NCBI RefSeq assembly: GCF_009650095.1
Contig: NZ_CP045915.1
Coordinates: 2,914,001 to 2,978,000, forward strand
From: Gracilibacillus salitolerans
GTDB lineage: Bacteria; Bacillota; Bacilli; Bacillales; Amphibacillaceae
DNA: 64,000 nucleotides
Direction of reading: 5' to 3'
In this document: positions 1 through 9,187 of the stretch, piece by piece
How the letters are laid out: the number at the start of each line of letters is the position of its first letter
How positions within the stretch are numbered: position 1 is the stretch's first letter
Made by a program: the position numbers and the translations under genes
The notes under the pieces: generated by a model
The model's database searches: none
Seen by the model: only the letters and a program-made list of their open reading frames with translations
Told to the model about the DNA's origin: nothing

Positions 1-315
1 GATCCAAAGCTCTTGTTTGGCTGGCTCTTCCTGTTCAATTCCCTCAACCGGTGTTATTGGTCCTTCTAAAATTCTGATAATATCACCAGCTGTTATCTCA
101 TTTGGTTCTTTTGCCAGTATATATCCACCATATGCGCCGCGAATACTTTTTACTAAACTCGCATTTCTTAACGGGGCAACTAATTGTTCTAAATAGTGTT
201 CCGATAAATTATTTTCTTTGGCTATACTTTTTAACGACATCGGACCATTGCCATTATTTTTTGCCAGTTCAATCATAATCGTTAATCCATATCTCCCTTT
301 AGTAGATATCTTCAT
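1..315 (-). CDS. cymR: Rrf2-family cysteine metabolism repressor CymR (3' part beyond left edge)
   Basis: The reading frame starts with ATG at 315 (MKISTKGRYGLTIMIELA) behind a GAGGTGG ribosome site and stays open to the left edge, so only the first 105 residues are visible. The winged-helix Rrf2 pattern is clear: a KGRYGL start, the SLKSIAKENNLSEHYLEQL helix-turn-helix, and RGAYGGYILAK. In Bacillus, CymR with CysK represses cysteine uptake and synthesis genes and lies next to rarA in the opposite orientation, as here. The visible part has no Cys-rich Fe-S motif, which fits CymR rather than IscR. The protein name is from family knowledge plus synteny. Confidence 0.88.
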   Translation of the reverse strand, partial: MKISTKGRYGLTIMIELAKNNGNGPMSLKSIAKENNLSEHYLEQLVAPLRNASLVKSIRGAYGGYILAKEPNEITAGDIIRILEGPITPVEGIEQEEPAKQELWI

Positions 316-595
316 TGTTCCACCTCATTTTTCCCCTTCAAAATATCTATATACAATGTTCGTCATTAGTTGTTATTATAGCATGAATGATATACTAATT
401 GCAGAACAATTCATAGCAGGTTACTTGCACTATAGACATGTATAAAATTATTATTGATTATAGAGTATTAAGAAACTAAACGCACGCTAGTACGATAAGC
501 CAAGTTTTTCTAATCATTACATACTTGCCTATATTAAGAAAGCAGAAAAAAAATGTCAAGTTGCTTGCTCTTGATCAGATAGAAAGGATGTTACA

Positions 596-1858
596 ATGGC
601 GAATCAACCACTTGCTTTTCGAATGCGACCAAAAAATATAGATGAAGTAATCGGACAACAACATTTAGTCGGAGAAGGTCAGATGATCAGAAGAATGGTC
701 AATGCAAACCGTCTCCATTCCATGGTATGTTACGGACCACCTGGTACAGGGAAAACTTCCATGGCAATCGGAATTGCTAATAGTTTAAACATTCGCTATA
801 AACTGTTGAATGCGGCAACCGATAGAAAAAAAGATATGCAAATTGCTGTAGAAGAAGCAAAAATGTCTGGACAGCTCGTTGTCATATTAGATGAGGTACA
901 TCGACTTGATAAAGCAAAACAAGACTTTCTATTACCACATGTTGAGTCGAATTTGATTACATTAATCGGTTGTACGACAGCCAACCCTTATCATTCAATT
1001 AACCCTGCAATCCGAAGTCGTTCTCATATTTTTGAACTCTTTCGCTTGGAACCTTCTAATATTATCGAAGCATTAGACCGTGCAATTGCGGATGAAGAAA
1101 ATGGTTTAGGTGAGTTGCCACTTGTTGTCGAGCAGGCAGCGAAAGAACATTTTGCTAATGCCTGTAATGGTGACTTGCGTGCAGCTTTAAACGGACTCGA
1201 ACTGGCTGCTTACTCTACCCCTCGTGACGATGATCAAATCGTAATTGATTTAGCAAATGCTGAAGCTTGTATGCAAAAAAAGAGTTTCTCCCATGACAAA
1301 GGAGGAGATGCCCATTATGACGTGTTATCAGCTTTTCAAAAATCAATCCGCGGCAGTGATGTCGATGCCGCATTACATTATTTAGGAAGATTGATTGAGG
1401 CTGGCGACTTAGAAAGTATAGCGCGGAGAATGCTGGTGTGTGCATATGAAGATATCGGACTTGCGAATCCTCATGCTGGTCCAAGAGCTTTAGCAGCAGT
1501 AGAGACCGCTGAGCGTGTCGGCTTTCCTGAGGCACGTATTCCTTTATCCGTAGCCATAGTCGAGTTATGCTTATCTCCTAAGTCAAATAGTGCTTATTCA
1601 GCACTGGACGCAGCACTTGCAGATATTCGTAATGGTGATACAGGAGAAATACCTCCCCACTTAAAAGATGCACATTATAAAGGCGCTGCATCACTTGGCC
1701 GTGGAATAGATTATAAATATCCACATGCCTATGATAGTGGTTGGGTAAAACAGCAATATTTGCCTGATAAAATCAAGCATAAACAATACTATCACCCTAA
1801 GAATACCGGTAAGTTTGAAAAAAATTTACAACAAATATATCAAAAGTTGAAAAAATAG
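596..1858 (+). CDS. rarA: Replication-associated recombination protein A (RarA/MgsA AAA+ ATPase)
   Basis: A 420-residue clamp-loader-like AAA+ ATPase that acts at stalled replication forks. Walker A GPPGTGKT lies near residues 47-54 and Walker B with the DEVH box near 97-102; the arginine-finger segment NPAIRSRSHIF follows, then the C-terminal tetramerisation part (MLVCAYEDIGLANP, PHLKDAHYKGA). Length is typical. ATG at 596 follows AGAAAGGATG. It is divergent from cymR, as in B. subtilis (yrvN). There is no clear terminator before the next gene. Confidence 0.95.
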   Translation: MANQPLAFRMRPKNIDEVIGQQHLVGEGQMIRRMVNANRLHSMVCYGPPGTGKTSMAIGIANSLNIRYKLLNAATDRKKDMQIAVEEAKMSGQLVVILDEVHRLDKAKQDFLLPHVESNLITLIGCTTANPYHSINPAIRSRSHIFELFRLEPSNIIEALDRAIADEENGLGELPLVVEQAAKEHFANACNGDLRAALNGLELAAYSTPRDDDQIVIDLANAEACMQKKSFSHDKGGDAHYDVLSAFQKSIRGSDVDAALHYLGRLIEAGDLESIARRMLVCAYEDIGLANPHAGPRALAAVETAERVGFPEARIPLSVAIVELCLSPKSNSAYSALDAALADIRNGDTGEIPPHLKDAHYKGAASLGRGIDYKYPHAYDSGWVKQQYLPDKIKHKQYYHPKNTGKFEKNLQQIYQKLKK

Positions 1859-2007
1859 TGTTTAATTCACTCCTTTTCTGGTCAGAATAGCAAATAAGTT
1901 AATCTATTCGTACGATTATCAATCTATTAGAAAAGTGCAAAGACATTTCTGTTTTAGTTAACTATCTATTTAAAAAAATGACAGAATCAAACAAGGAGTG
2001 AACATAC

Positions 2008-2757
2008 ATGGCGAAAGTACGTCAAGATGCATGGTCACATGAAGATGACCTATTATTAGCAGAAACAGTATTACGACATATTCGGGAAGGGAGTACGCAA
2101 CTAAAGGCTTTTGATGAAGTAGGCGATCAATTAAATCGCACTTCTGCTGCCTGTGGATTCAGATGGAATGCCGAAGTACGACAAAACTATGAACAAGCTG
2201 TTCAAATTGCGAAAAAACAACGAAAAGATAGAAAAAGAGCACTTGCAAATCAAAATAATGTTTATACACCACCTACGCCAAATGTGCAAACTAGTCCTAA
2301 TGTACAAACTAGTCAAGAAGAAAATGAGACAAATAGAACGATTGAAGAAGAAGTATATTCCATGTTGAATTGGAATTCTAATCGTAAACAAACTCAACCC
2401 CAAACTCAAGCTACTCCTGCTTCCGAGTCATATCAGGAAGAATACAGTATAGATCTTGATCAAGTTATTAGATATTTGCAATATCTGAAGAAAGAGCAAA
2501 AACTAGCACAATCTTCAAAAGCCAGCCATCAAAAGCTAGTTCAAGAAAATGAGCAATTGCAAAACCAATTAGAGCTTGAACAAAAAAGAGTAAAAGAGTT
2601 AGAAAATGAATTACAGACGATGAAAGAAGACTATCAGGCCTTTATGCAAATCGTCGAACGTGCTAGAAAGATGGTAGTGTTTGAAGAGGAGGAATCACGC
2701 CCTATTCCAAAATTCCGAATGGATAAAAATGGAAATTTAGAACAAGTGGCAAAATAA
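2008..2757 (+). CDS. RsfA-family (Myb/SANT-like) transcriptional regulator
   Basis: A 249-residue protein with an N-terminal Myb-like DNA-binding segment (residues 5-50: DAWSHEDDLLLAETVLRHI and NRTSAACGFRWNAEVR), a polar Q/T/P-rich linker (about 85-140) and a C-terminal coiled coil (about 165-215, many E, Q, K and L heptads). This is the layout of RsfA, the prespore-specific regulator of sigma-F genes in Bacillus, and its paralogues. ATG at 2008 has AAGGAG eight bases upstream. It occupies the place where B. subtilis has yrvM. Which RsfA paralogue it is cannot be told from the window. Confidence 0.82.
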   Translation: MAKVRQDAWSHEDDLLLAETVLRHIREGSTQLKAFDEVGDQLNRTSAACGFRWNAEVRQNYEQAVQIAKKQRKDRKRALANQNNVYTPPTPNVQTSPNVQTSQEENETNRTIEEEVYSMLNWNSNRKQTQPQTQATPASESYQEEYSIDLDQVIRYLQYLKKEQKLAQSSKASHQKLVQENEQLQNQLELEQKRVKELENELQTMKEDYQAFMQIVERARKMVVFEEEESRPIPKFRMDKNGNLEQVAK

Positions 2758-2766
2758 GCAATACAG

Positions 2767-2834
2767 GCAGATAGAAGGGGAACATGGCAACCGTTGAAAA
2801 ACTAGGCCAGTTCAGAAAATCTATCTGCTTTTTT
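2767..2834 (+). terminator. Possible terminator of the rsfA-like gene, long loop
   Basis: GCAGATAG at 2767-2774 pairs with CTATCTGC at 2821-2828, followed by six T. The loop of about 46 bases is unusually long for an intrinsic terminator. Confidence 0.5.
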
Positions 2835-2924
2835 GTTTGTTGTCCTTCTAGTGTTTTGCTATCAATTATAGAATGTTAGTAACAACTTCGACCTTTTACA
2901 ATCAACTTCTCTTTAACAATTGGA

Positions 2925-3177
2925 AAAGGCACATCATGTACATGATGTGCCTGGAGATTTAAATCGACAATCCCAATTGTGCCGTCGTAAGCGATGAAGT
3001 TTTGATCCCGCTCCTAGCAGGTGGGTGCCCTGTCCTATACTTCATGCTTCCGCTATTTTTAAATAAGTAAAGCGGCCTGCACACCATATAGGAACTCCAA
3101 GCTCCCGAAGTTATTGGTGTTCGGTCAAAACTCAATAATCCGACGAACACATCAGGATTTTTTGTTATCTTTATCTT
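2925..3177 (-). ncRNA. ssrS: 6S RNA (bsrA/ssrS type)
   Basis: On the minus strand the RNA begins near 3177 or a little downstream with the TCCTGATGTGTTCG motif and ends at a perfect 24-bp palindrome (2928-2951) followed by TTTT. The 5' TGATGTG can pair with CACATCA at the 3' end, giving the closing helix expected of 6S RNA, with long partly paired arms and a central open region between. It lies just downstream of aspS, where B. subtilis carries bsrA. 6S RNA binds sigma-A RNA polymerase as an open-promoter mimic. Exact ends are inferred. Confidence 0.8.
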
Positions 3178-3183
3178 AATTAA

Positions 3184-3212
3184 ATAATAGCATATTACAT
3201 TTCGAAATTCAA
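3184..3212 (-). promoter_or_regulatory. Sigma-A type promoter for 6S RNA
   Basis: Reading the minus strand, TTGAAT (3207-3212), a 17-base spacer and TATTAT (3184-3189) lie just upstream of the 6S RNA. Transcription would start near 3177. Confidence 0.6.
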
Positions 3213-3244
3213 GAGAATTACTTTACAATACTTTAACCTTTTCT

Positions 3245-5002
3245 TTACATTTCTTTTAAATTTAAATGCAATTCATTCAATTGTTTAGTGTCAACAGGGC
3301 TTGGTGCGTCTGTCATTGGATCTGATGCAGATGCTGTCTTCGGGAATAAGATAGTGTCACGTAAATTGGTACGACCTGCAAGTAACATAATGAAACGGTC
3401 AAATCCGAATGCAATACCTCCATGAGGTGGTGCACCATATTCTAAGGCATCAAGAAGGAAACCGAATTGAGATTCTGCTTCTTCTTTTGTAAATCCAAGT
3501 TTTTCAAACATTTGATTTTGCATTTCTCGTTGATAAATACGAAGGGAACCTCCACCTAACTCATATCCATTCAGTACTAGGTCATAAGCTTGCGCACGAA
3601 CAGCACCAGGATCTGTATCCATTTTGTCTAAATCTGACTCAAATGGCATTGTGAATGGATGGTGGGCCGCATGATAGCGATCTTCTTCTTCATCATACTC
3701 CAACAATGGCCAGTCTGTGATCCACAGGAATTCAAACTTACTTTCATTAATTAATTCGTGATCTTTAGCCAGTTTCAATCGTAATGCGCCTAACGCGTCG
3801 TATACAATTTGTTTTTTATCAGCTACAAAGAACAGAATGTCACCTGCATTGGCATCTAACATGCTACGGAATTGTGCTTGTTCTTCCTCAGAGAAAAATT
3901 TCGCAATAGGTCCCACTAACGCTTCTTCTTCTACTTTCAACCAAGCTAAACCTTTTGCACCATAGATTTTTGCAAAGTCTGTCATATTGTCTAAATCTTT
4001 ACGTGAGTAATGGTCGGCTTTTCCTTTTAAGTTTATAGCACTTACTTTTCCATTATTTTCAACTGCTTGGCGGAATACTTTAAAACCAGACTCTTTTACT
4101 ACTTCAGAAAGGTTGACTAATTCCATTTCAAAGCGCACATCTGGTTTATCCGAACCGAAACGTTCCATCGCTTCATCGTATGGCATGCGTTGGAATGGTG
4201 TTTCAATGTCTAAACCTTTGACTTTTTTCATTACTTTTTTCATCATGCGTTCTGTCATTTCCAAGATATCGTCCATTGTCATAAAAGATGTTTCGATATC
4301 AATTTGTGTGAATTCTGGTTGACGATCCGCACGTAAATCTTCATCACGAAAACAACGGGCAAATTGATAATATTTTTCAAAACCTGCTACCATCAATAAT
4401 TGTTTAAACAATTGTGGTGATTGTGGCAATGCATAAAAGTAACCTTCATGTACACGACTTGGTACTAAATAATCACGCGCGCCTTCGGGAGTACTTTTTG
4501 TTAACATTGGTGTTTCCATTTCTAAAAAGGATTCACTGTTTAAAAACTCACGAATTGATTGTGTAGCTTGGTGACGTAATTTGAATGTTTCTTGCATTAC
4601 CTCACGGCGCAGATCTAAATAACGGTACTTTAATCGAATATCTTCAGATACATCAATGTCATCAGTTAACGTAAAAGGAGGTGTTTTAGCTTCATTTAAT
4701 ACGTTGATTTCACTTACGATTATCTCAATATCACCTGTGTCAATTTTAGGATTTATAGTGTCAGTATCTCTTTCGACCACTTTCCCTTTCACTTCAATTA
4801 CATATTCACTGCGGACACTGTCTCCGACCGCATGTGATTCTTTACTATTTTCCGCATTAAAAACGATTTGGACAACGCCTGAACGGTCACGCAAATCAAT
4901 AAAAATGATTTCGCCAAGATCACGACGTTTTTGCACCCAGCCCTTTAGTGTAACTTCTTGATTAACATGCTCTTTACGTATAGTTCCTGCTAAAGTACGC
5001 AT
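3245..5002 (-). CDS. aspS: Aspartate-tRNA ligase
   Basis: A 585-residue class II synthetase charging tRNA-Asp. An N-terminal OB-fold anticodon-binding domain (residues 1-105, with [19 protein letters not shown]) is followed by class II motif 2 ([20 protein letters not shown] near 215-235), the bacterial GAD insertion (about 310-420) and motif 3 ([16 protein letters not shown] near 525-540). The ATG at 5002 sits 11 bases after the hisS stop, so the two are one operon under the upstream T-box. The 6S RNA gene lies just downstream on the same strand. Confidence 0.97.
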   Translation of the reverse strand: MRTLAGTIRKEHVNQEVTLKGWVQKRRDLGEIIFIDLRDRSGVVQIVFNAENSKESHAVGDSVRSEYVIEVKGKVVERDTDTINPKIDTGDIEIIVSEINVLNEAKTPPFTLTDDIDVSEDIRLKYRYLDLRREVMQETFKLRHQATQSIREFLNSESFLEMETPMLTKSTPEGARDYLVPSRVHEGYFYALPQSPQLFKQLLMVAGFEKYYQFARCFRDEDLRADRQPEFTQIDIETSFMTMDDILEMTERMMKKVMKKVKGLDIETPFQRMPYDEAMERFGSDKPDVRFEMELVNLSEVVKESGFKVFRQAVENNGKVSAINLKGKADHYSRKDLDNMTDFAKIYGAKGLAWLKVEEEALVGPIAKFFSEEEQAQFRSMLDANAGDILFFVADKKQIVYDALGALRLKLAKDHELINESKFEFLWITDWPLLEYDEEEDRYHAAHHPFTMPFESDLDKMDTDPGAVRAQAYDLVLNGYELGGGSLRIYQREMQNQMFEKLGFTKEEAESQFGFLLDALEYGAPPHGGIAFGFDRFIMLLAGRTNLRDTILFPKTASASDPMTDAPSPVDTKQLNELHLNLKEM

Positions 5003-5013
5003 GATTTACCCCC

Positions 5014-6276
5014 TTATAAAATCTCTTTAATAAATTCTATTATTTGGTCCAAAGCAACCGTTTGTTGGTCTCCGGTTTCCATGTTTTTTACAGCGATTTG
5101 TTTTTTGGCTAATTCATCGTCACCTAGCACTAGTACATATTTTGCTTGAAGACGGTCTGCTGCTTTAAATTGCCCTTTAAATTTTTTACCTTGATAATCT
5201 TTATCGACCTGAATACCTGTTTGACGTAATTCATTGACGATGGCTGCTGCTTTAAGATTGGCCTCTTCACCTAATGATACGACATAACAATCAAGCTGCC
5301 TGTCAATTGGCAGTTCTATACCTTCCGCTTCTAAAGCCATCAGAAGACGTTCAATACTTAATGCGAAACCAATTCCAGGAGTTTCAGGTCCTCCAAGATC
5401 TTGAACAAGTCCATTATAACGACCGCCACCTGATAATGTTGTAATCGCACCAAATCCTTCTGCATCACTCATAATCTCAAAAGCAGTGTGGTTATAGTAA
5501 TCCAAACCACGGACTAAATTCGGATCGACTTCGTATGGTATATCCATTGCATCTAAGTATGCTTTTACCTTTTCAAAATAAGCTCCTGATTCGTCATTTA
5601 AATATTCTAAAATAGATGGCGCATCGTGCATTTTTGGATGATCGCGGTCCTTCTTGCAATCTAATACACGTAATGGATTTTGTTCTAAACGTTTTTGACA
5701 GTCACCACATAGTTCATCTTTCACTGGTGTAAAATGATTAATTAACGCTTGTCGGTGATTTTCTCTACTTTCCTGATCTCCCAGACTGTTGATAACAAGC
5801 TTTAATGACTGAAGACCTAATGTTCTATAAGCATTCATTGCCAATGAAATTACTTCGGCATCAATTGCAGAATCAGCACTTCCTAATGCTTCTACTCCAT
5901 ATTGTACAAATTGACGCATTCTGCCTTGTTGCGGTCTTTCGTACCGAAACATTGGTCCAATATAAAATAGCTTTGTTGGTTGATTTGGTGAACCAAACAA
6001 CTTATGTTCAACAAAAGAACGAACGACAGAGGCTGTGCCTTCTGGCCTCAAGGTAATACTTCGATCTCCCTTATCTAAAAAGGTATACATTTCTTTTTGG
6101 ACAATATCCGTTGTATCACCGACACCTCGTTGGAATAATTCAGTATGTTCAAAGATAGGTGTGCGAATTTCTTGGTAATGGTAGTTATTGCTTAATTCCT
6201 TCAATTTTTCTTCGACATATTGCCATTTTTCCGTCACACCTGGTAACAGATCTTGCGTACCTCTAGGTGCTTTCAT
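5014..6276 (-). CDS. hisS: Histidine-tRNA ligase
   Basis: A 420-residue class II synthetase. Motif 1 ([18 protein letters not shown], residues 36-53), motif 2 ([20 protein letters not shown], about 110-130), the histidine-specific loops [14 protein letters not shown] (about 258-271) and GGGRYNGL, motif 3 ([12 protein letters not shown]) and a C-terminal anticodon-binding domain are visible. It is the first gene of the hisS-aspS operon and is preceded by a T-box leader. Confidence 0.97.
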   Translation of the reverse strand: MKAPRGTQDLLPGVTEKWQYVEEKLKELSNNYHYQEIRTPIFEHTELFQRGVGDTTDIVQKEMYTFLDKGDRSITLRPEGTASVVRSFVEHKLFGSPNQPTKLFYIGPMFRYERPQQGRMRQFVQYGVEALGSADSAIDAEVISLAMNAYRTLGLQSLKLVINSLGDQESRENHRQALINHFTPVKDELCGDCQKRLEQNPLRVLDCKKDRDHPKMHDAPSILEYLNDESGAYFEKVKAYLDAMDIPYEVDPNLVRGLDYYNHTAFEIMSDAEGFGAITTLSGGGRYNGLVQDLGGPETPGIGFALSIERLLMALEAEGIELPIDRQLDCYVVSLGEEANLKAAAIVNELRQTGIQVDKDYQGKKFKGQFKAADRLQAKYVLVLGDDELAKKQIAVKNMETGDQQTVALDQIIEFIKEIL

Positions 6277-6309
6277 TAGATCTCCCCCTCACACATTCTC
6301 TAGATTAAA

Positions 6310-6566
6310 AGACATAAAAAAACTCCCACCCCTAAAAAAGGGACGAGAGTTTACCCGTGTTGCCACCCTAGTTGAAGTATTACTACTTCCACTCAAACAG
6401 TTAACGCCTGCATACGTTTATACCTACTCTATTCGGTACAAAGCCTCGGGAATGTCTTTCACGTAAGTCAGTTAGCAAGAATTCTTTCAGCCTCGGGAAT
6501 TCTCTCTCTTTCCTACTGTTTCTCCGCTACTTTTTCCTTCTTCAGCTTTAAATATCAGATCATTGG
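6310..6566 (-). promoter_or_regulatory. T-box riboswitch leader of hisS-aspS, specifier GAC (Asp)
   Basis: The conserved T-box AGGGTGGCAACACGG (minus strand, about 6355-6370) precedes a terminator hairpin. Stem I contains an AGAGAG kink-turn motif and, near 6452-6463, GTGAAAGACATTCCCGAG. This lines up with GAAAGGCATTCTTGAG of the well-studied glyQS leader, placing GAC (6454-6456) at the specifier position where glyQS has GGC. The leader should therefore read uncharged tRNA-Asp. A CAT His codon overlaps GAC by one base. The -10 TATAAT, with a TGN extension, is at 6572-6577. Confidence 0.9.
6316..6352 (-). terminator. T-box attenuator terminator
   Basis: Minus-strand hairpin ACTCTCGTCCC / AGGGGTGGGAGT followed by seven T, directly after the T-box sequence. 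It is the terminator form that competes with the antiterminator. Confidence 0.85.
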
Positions 6567-6602
6567 AATTTATTATATCATAATCGTTTGACAATGTTTT
6601 TG

Positions 6603-6776
6603 TCAAGTTTGTTTGCGGTTTTTCGCTATTTTTTGCGTAGAATGCAAAGGAATATCAAATTGTGCTGCAATTTCAGTTTGGTAATTCCTTGCTTGAAACT
6701 CATGAAATTGATGTGCATTTTTAGTGTACTGGTGATTTGTTGCTGCTTTTCTGTTAAGTTTGAAATGAGTATGCAT
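6603..6776 (-). CDS. Small conserved-position hypothetical protein (57 aa, YrzK-like by synteny)
   Basis: A short frame starts with ATG at 6776 (MHTHFKLNRKAATNHQYTK) behind AAAAGGATGGAATA and ends at TGA 6603-6605. The product is basic and polar; its second half (YQTEIAAQFDIPLHSTQKI) could form a helix-turn-helix-like pair of helices. B. subtilis has a small gene, yrzK, between hisS and yrvJ, so position supports a real gene; I could not compare sequences. Its stop codon overlaps a TTGACA in the hisS promoter region. No function is claimed. Confidence 0.55.
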   Translation of the reverse strand: MHTHFKLNRKAATNHQYTKNAHQFHEFQARNYQTEIAAQFDIPLHSTQKIAKNRKQT

Positions 6777-6815
6777 TCATTATTCCATCCTTTTTACTTT
6801 TCGTTATGATTCCGG

Positions 6816-6945
6816 TAAGATAAAGTGAGACCCCACCCTACTTATCAGGGAGTTAGCTCACCTGATCCCCATTTAACTTCTTTGAAATGCTTGATTCTTG
6901 AAGTGTGGGGGTCTTAGGAACGGTTAGCACCGTGATAAAAGTGAT
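6816..6945 (+). repeat. Dispersed intergenic repeat with hairpin ends, copy A
   Basis: The segment starts ATAAAGTGAGACCCC and contains CTTATCAGGGAGTTAGC; AGACCCCAC near the start can pair with GTGTGGGGGTCT near 6903-6914. The start motif and the CTTATCA(A/G)GGAGTTAGC motif recur at 40009-40100, so this is one member of a repeated family. No coding frame explains it. Confidence 0.55.
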
Positions 6946-6971
6946 CATATTTCGAAGGAGCGGTACCAATT

Positions 6972-7913
6972 GTGAAAAGAAAAATCTTTTTCCTGACAAT
7001 TATTAGTTTTATTTTTATTTTTTCTATATCTTTACTTATTTATGCACAGGATGCACAAATCGAGGGAGAAAATTTGAATGTAAGAAGCGGACCTGGTACA
7101 GATTATGATGTGATTTCAAAAGTAAACCCTCCTGAGCAATATCCAGTTCTTGAGGAATCCGGTGAATGGTCTAAAATTGACTTAGGAGATTATCAAGGCT
7201 GGATCCACAAGGATTACTTTTCAGTTATAGAAAATACAGAAACGGAAAATGACGATAAAGTTACAACCTCTGAAAGCGAGGATGAAGATGAAAATTCTAA
7301 TAACGTGGAAAGAGACGATAATAACAATGCTCCACTTACAAGAGCTGCGGAAGATAACAAGAGCATGGACAATATCCTTGCCGGCAAAAAAATTGTCTTA
7401 GACCCTGGTCACGGCGGACGAGATGTTGGTGCTATTGGGACTTCTGGTGGTTTTGAAAGTAACTATACATTAAAGACAGCACAAGTATTGCTTGAATTGC
7501 TGGAAGAACACGGCGCGGATGTATATCTTACCCGCAAAAATAATCAATATGTGCCATTAACCAGTAGAACAACACATGCTAACCTTCTTCAAGCTGATGT
7601 GTATCTCAGTATTCATTATAATAGTACACCAGAGTTAACAGAGGTTCGAGGTATTGACACATATTACTTATCTGAACGTGACAAGCAGCTTGCAGAGTAT
7701 GTACACGGTGGGATTATCAATGAAACGGAAATGAATGACCGCGGGATTGAGCAACGGGATTTACATGTATTGCGGGTTAATCATCGGCCATCATTACTAT
7801 TAGAACTTGGCTTTATTTCCAATGAATCAGAGGAAAGAAATATACAATCCAGAGCATATCTTGAAGCAATGAGCAGAGGAATTGTGACTGGGTTAGAGCA
7901 ATTTTTCAGATAA
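6972..7913 (+). CDS. Secreted N-acetylmuramoyl-L-alanine amidase with SH3b domain (YrvJ-like)
   Basis: A signal peptide or membrane anchor (residues 1-25) is followed by one bacterial SH3 domain (about 30-85, ENLNVRSGPGTDYDVI), an acidic linker (90-130) and an Amidase_3 domain (about 138-313). Zinc and catalytic residues are visible in LDPGHGGRDVGAIG, ESNYTL, SIHYNS and LLLELGFISN. It should cut the amide bond between MurNAc and the stem peptide. B. subtilis YrvJ has the same neighbours but, from memory, several SH3 repeats, so this copy is short. GTG start at 6972 has AAGGAG upstream. The stop overlaps a terminator stem now split by an IS. Confidence 0.88.
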   Translation: MKRKIFFLTIISFIFIFSISLLIYAQDAQIEGENLNVRSGPGTDYDVISKVNPPEQYPVLEESGEWSKIDLGDYQGWIHKDYFSVIENTETENDDKVTTSESEDEDENSNNVERDDNNNAPLTRAAEDNKSMDNILAGKKIVLDPGHGGRDVGAIGTSGGFESNYTLKTAQVLLELLEEHGADVYLTRKNNQYVPLTSRTTHANLLQADVYLSIHYNSTPELTEVRGIDTYYLSERDKQLAEYVHGGIINETEMNDRGIEQRDLHVLRVNHRPSLLLELGFISNESEERNIQSRAYLEAMSRGIVTGLEQFFR

Positions 7914-7967
7914 AAAGTCGTGTTGAATATTTGAACTGACCCAGTAAAACGGGACAAGAAAAAACAC

Positions 7968-8824
7968 CTATGCTACCATAGTCCTGAATTCAACAGGACT
8001 GTGGCAGTTTAGTTTTGTAAACGGTCGTATATAGTTGTAATAATACATGTAAGATTCCACTTTTTCTAGTACAATAGAGTTTGTAAGGTGCACTCTATTT
8101 TGAGTGTTGAATTCTTCCGACTTTAGCGAGGAGTGGAAGGATTCGATTACGGCATTATCAAAGCAGTTTCCTTTTCGGGACATGCTTGTGGTAATGCCTT
8201 TTTCTTTAGCCAGCTCTTGAAAGTCGTAAGAGGTGTATTGAGCTCCTTGATCACTGTGTAAGATAACTTCATACGTCTCTCTGCCTTTACATGCAGCTTC
8301 TAGTGTATCTAAAACAAGCTTAACCTCTTGTGTGTCACTAACTTTATAGGCTATGATTTCGTTATTATATAAGTCCATAATGGTTGATAAATAAAGCATT
8401 TTCTCTCCATATGGTAAGTAAGTAATATCAGTAACCCACTTTTGATTAGGGCGATCAGCCTTGAAATCCTGTTTAAGAAGGTTTGGGACGACAAACTTGC
8501 TTTCCCCAGCAATATAAACCCTTCTTTTCACTTTGACTTGACACTGAAGGTTATATTTTTGCATGATCTTTTGTACGGTCTTTCGATTTACTTTTATCTT
8601 ATGGTCATTTTGGAGAATCCTCTTACGTTTCGATGTCCTACTCTAAATGAAAGGCTTTGACAAATATCTATAACCAACTGATGTAGAAGAGGCAATTCAG
8701 CTGAAACTCTCTTTTTCCAGCGATAATAAGTTGACTTTGGAATCTCGAAACATTCACAAATAGTAGTAATTGTGTATTGTTCTTTATAAGCTTCTACAAC
8801 TTCGACGAATACTTCTGGAACCAC
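7968..8824 (-). pseudogene. IS3-family transposase OrfB (DDE integrase), frameshifted
   Basis: The N-terminal part (8594-8824) and the catalytic part (to 7968) lie in different frames; they join near 8620 if one base is lost or gained. The catalytic part has the rve triad: WVTDITYLP, HSDQGAQYTS, and NCFDNAVIESFHSSLK. OrfB would be made by a -1 frameshift from orfA at the G GGA AAG heptamer (8845-8851, minus strand), but the second break stops it after about 76 residues. Confidence 0.85.
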
Positions 8825-9129
8825 TTCCTTTCGATTTCTTGGTACTTTCCCGACAATTCATCTCGCATTTCATAATACTTCACTTTTTTTCTTAACTGAC
8901 TTATTTCACTATCATCATCAGGTCCTTTACCGAATGCATATTGTTTTCCAATTGGTTGAGCTAACCTGTGCTCCTCGCCATTCCTATACCATCTCATCCA
9001 AGTATTGATTTGTGTCTTATTTTTAATACCAAACTTCTCCATAATCTCTTTATTCGTTAGTTCCCCAGATAGTTTTAAGCGTATTACTTCTCTTTTGATT
9101 TCTTCAGGATAAACCACCTTCTTCCCCAT
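8794..9129 (-). CDS. IS3-family transposase OrfA (HTH)
   Basis: A 111-residue protein from ATG 9129 (MGKKVVYPEEIKREVIRL) with an N-terminal helix-turn-helix (residues 5-50, including LTNKEIMEKFGIKNKTQINTWM) and a short coiled coil at the C terminus. The Shine-Dalgarno GGAGGTG lies nine bases before the ATG, inside the 3' arm of a hairpin at 9133-9187. The last 31 bases overlap orfB. It binds the IS ends and gives the N-terminal part of the OrfAB fusion transposase. Confidence 0.85.
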   Translation of the reverse strand: MGKKVVYPEEIKREVIRLKLSGELTNKEIMEKFGIKNKTQINTWMRWYRNGEEHRLAQPIGKQYAFGKGPDDDSEISQLRKKVKYYEMRDELSGKYQEIERKWFQKYSSKL

Positions 9130-9132
9130 AAC

Positions 9133-9187
9133 AAAAAACACCTCCAAATGTCGATAAATAATTTATACGACTCTGGGGGTGTTTTTT
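9133..9187 (-). promoter_or_regulatory. Hairpin that can hide the orfA ribosome site of the IS
   Basis: On the minus strand AAAAAACACCCCCAGAGTCG pairs imperfectly with CGACATTTGGAGGTGTTTTT. The 3' arm holds the orfA Shine-Dalgarno GGAGGTG and ends in a T run. Transcripts entering from outside would fold this hairpin and either stop or hide the start site. This is inference from the structure. Confidence 0.6.

Noticed and set aside
2959..3150. 63-codon minus-strand open frame
   Set aside because: It lies wholly within the 6S RNA gene, lacks a ribosome site, and is explained by the RNA.
8594..8640. Programmed frameshift as explanation for the break inside IS orfB at 7968-8824
   Set aside because: No slippery heptamer or stimulatory structure is seen there; the genuine slip site is at 8845-8851. 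A simple mutation is more likely.
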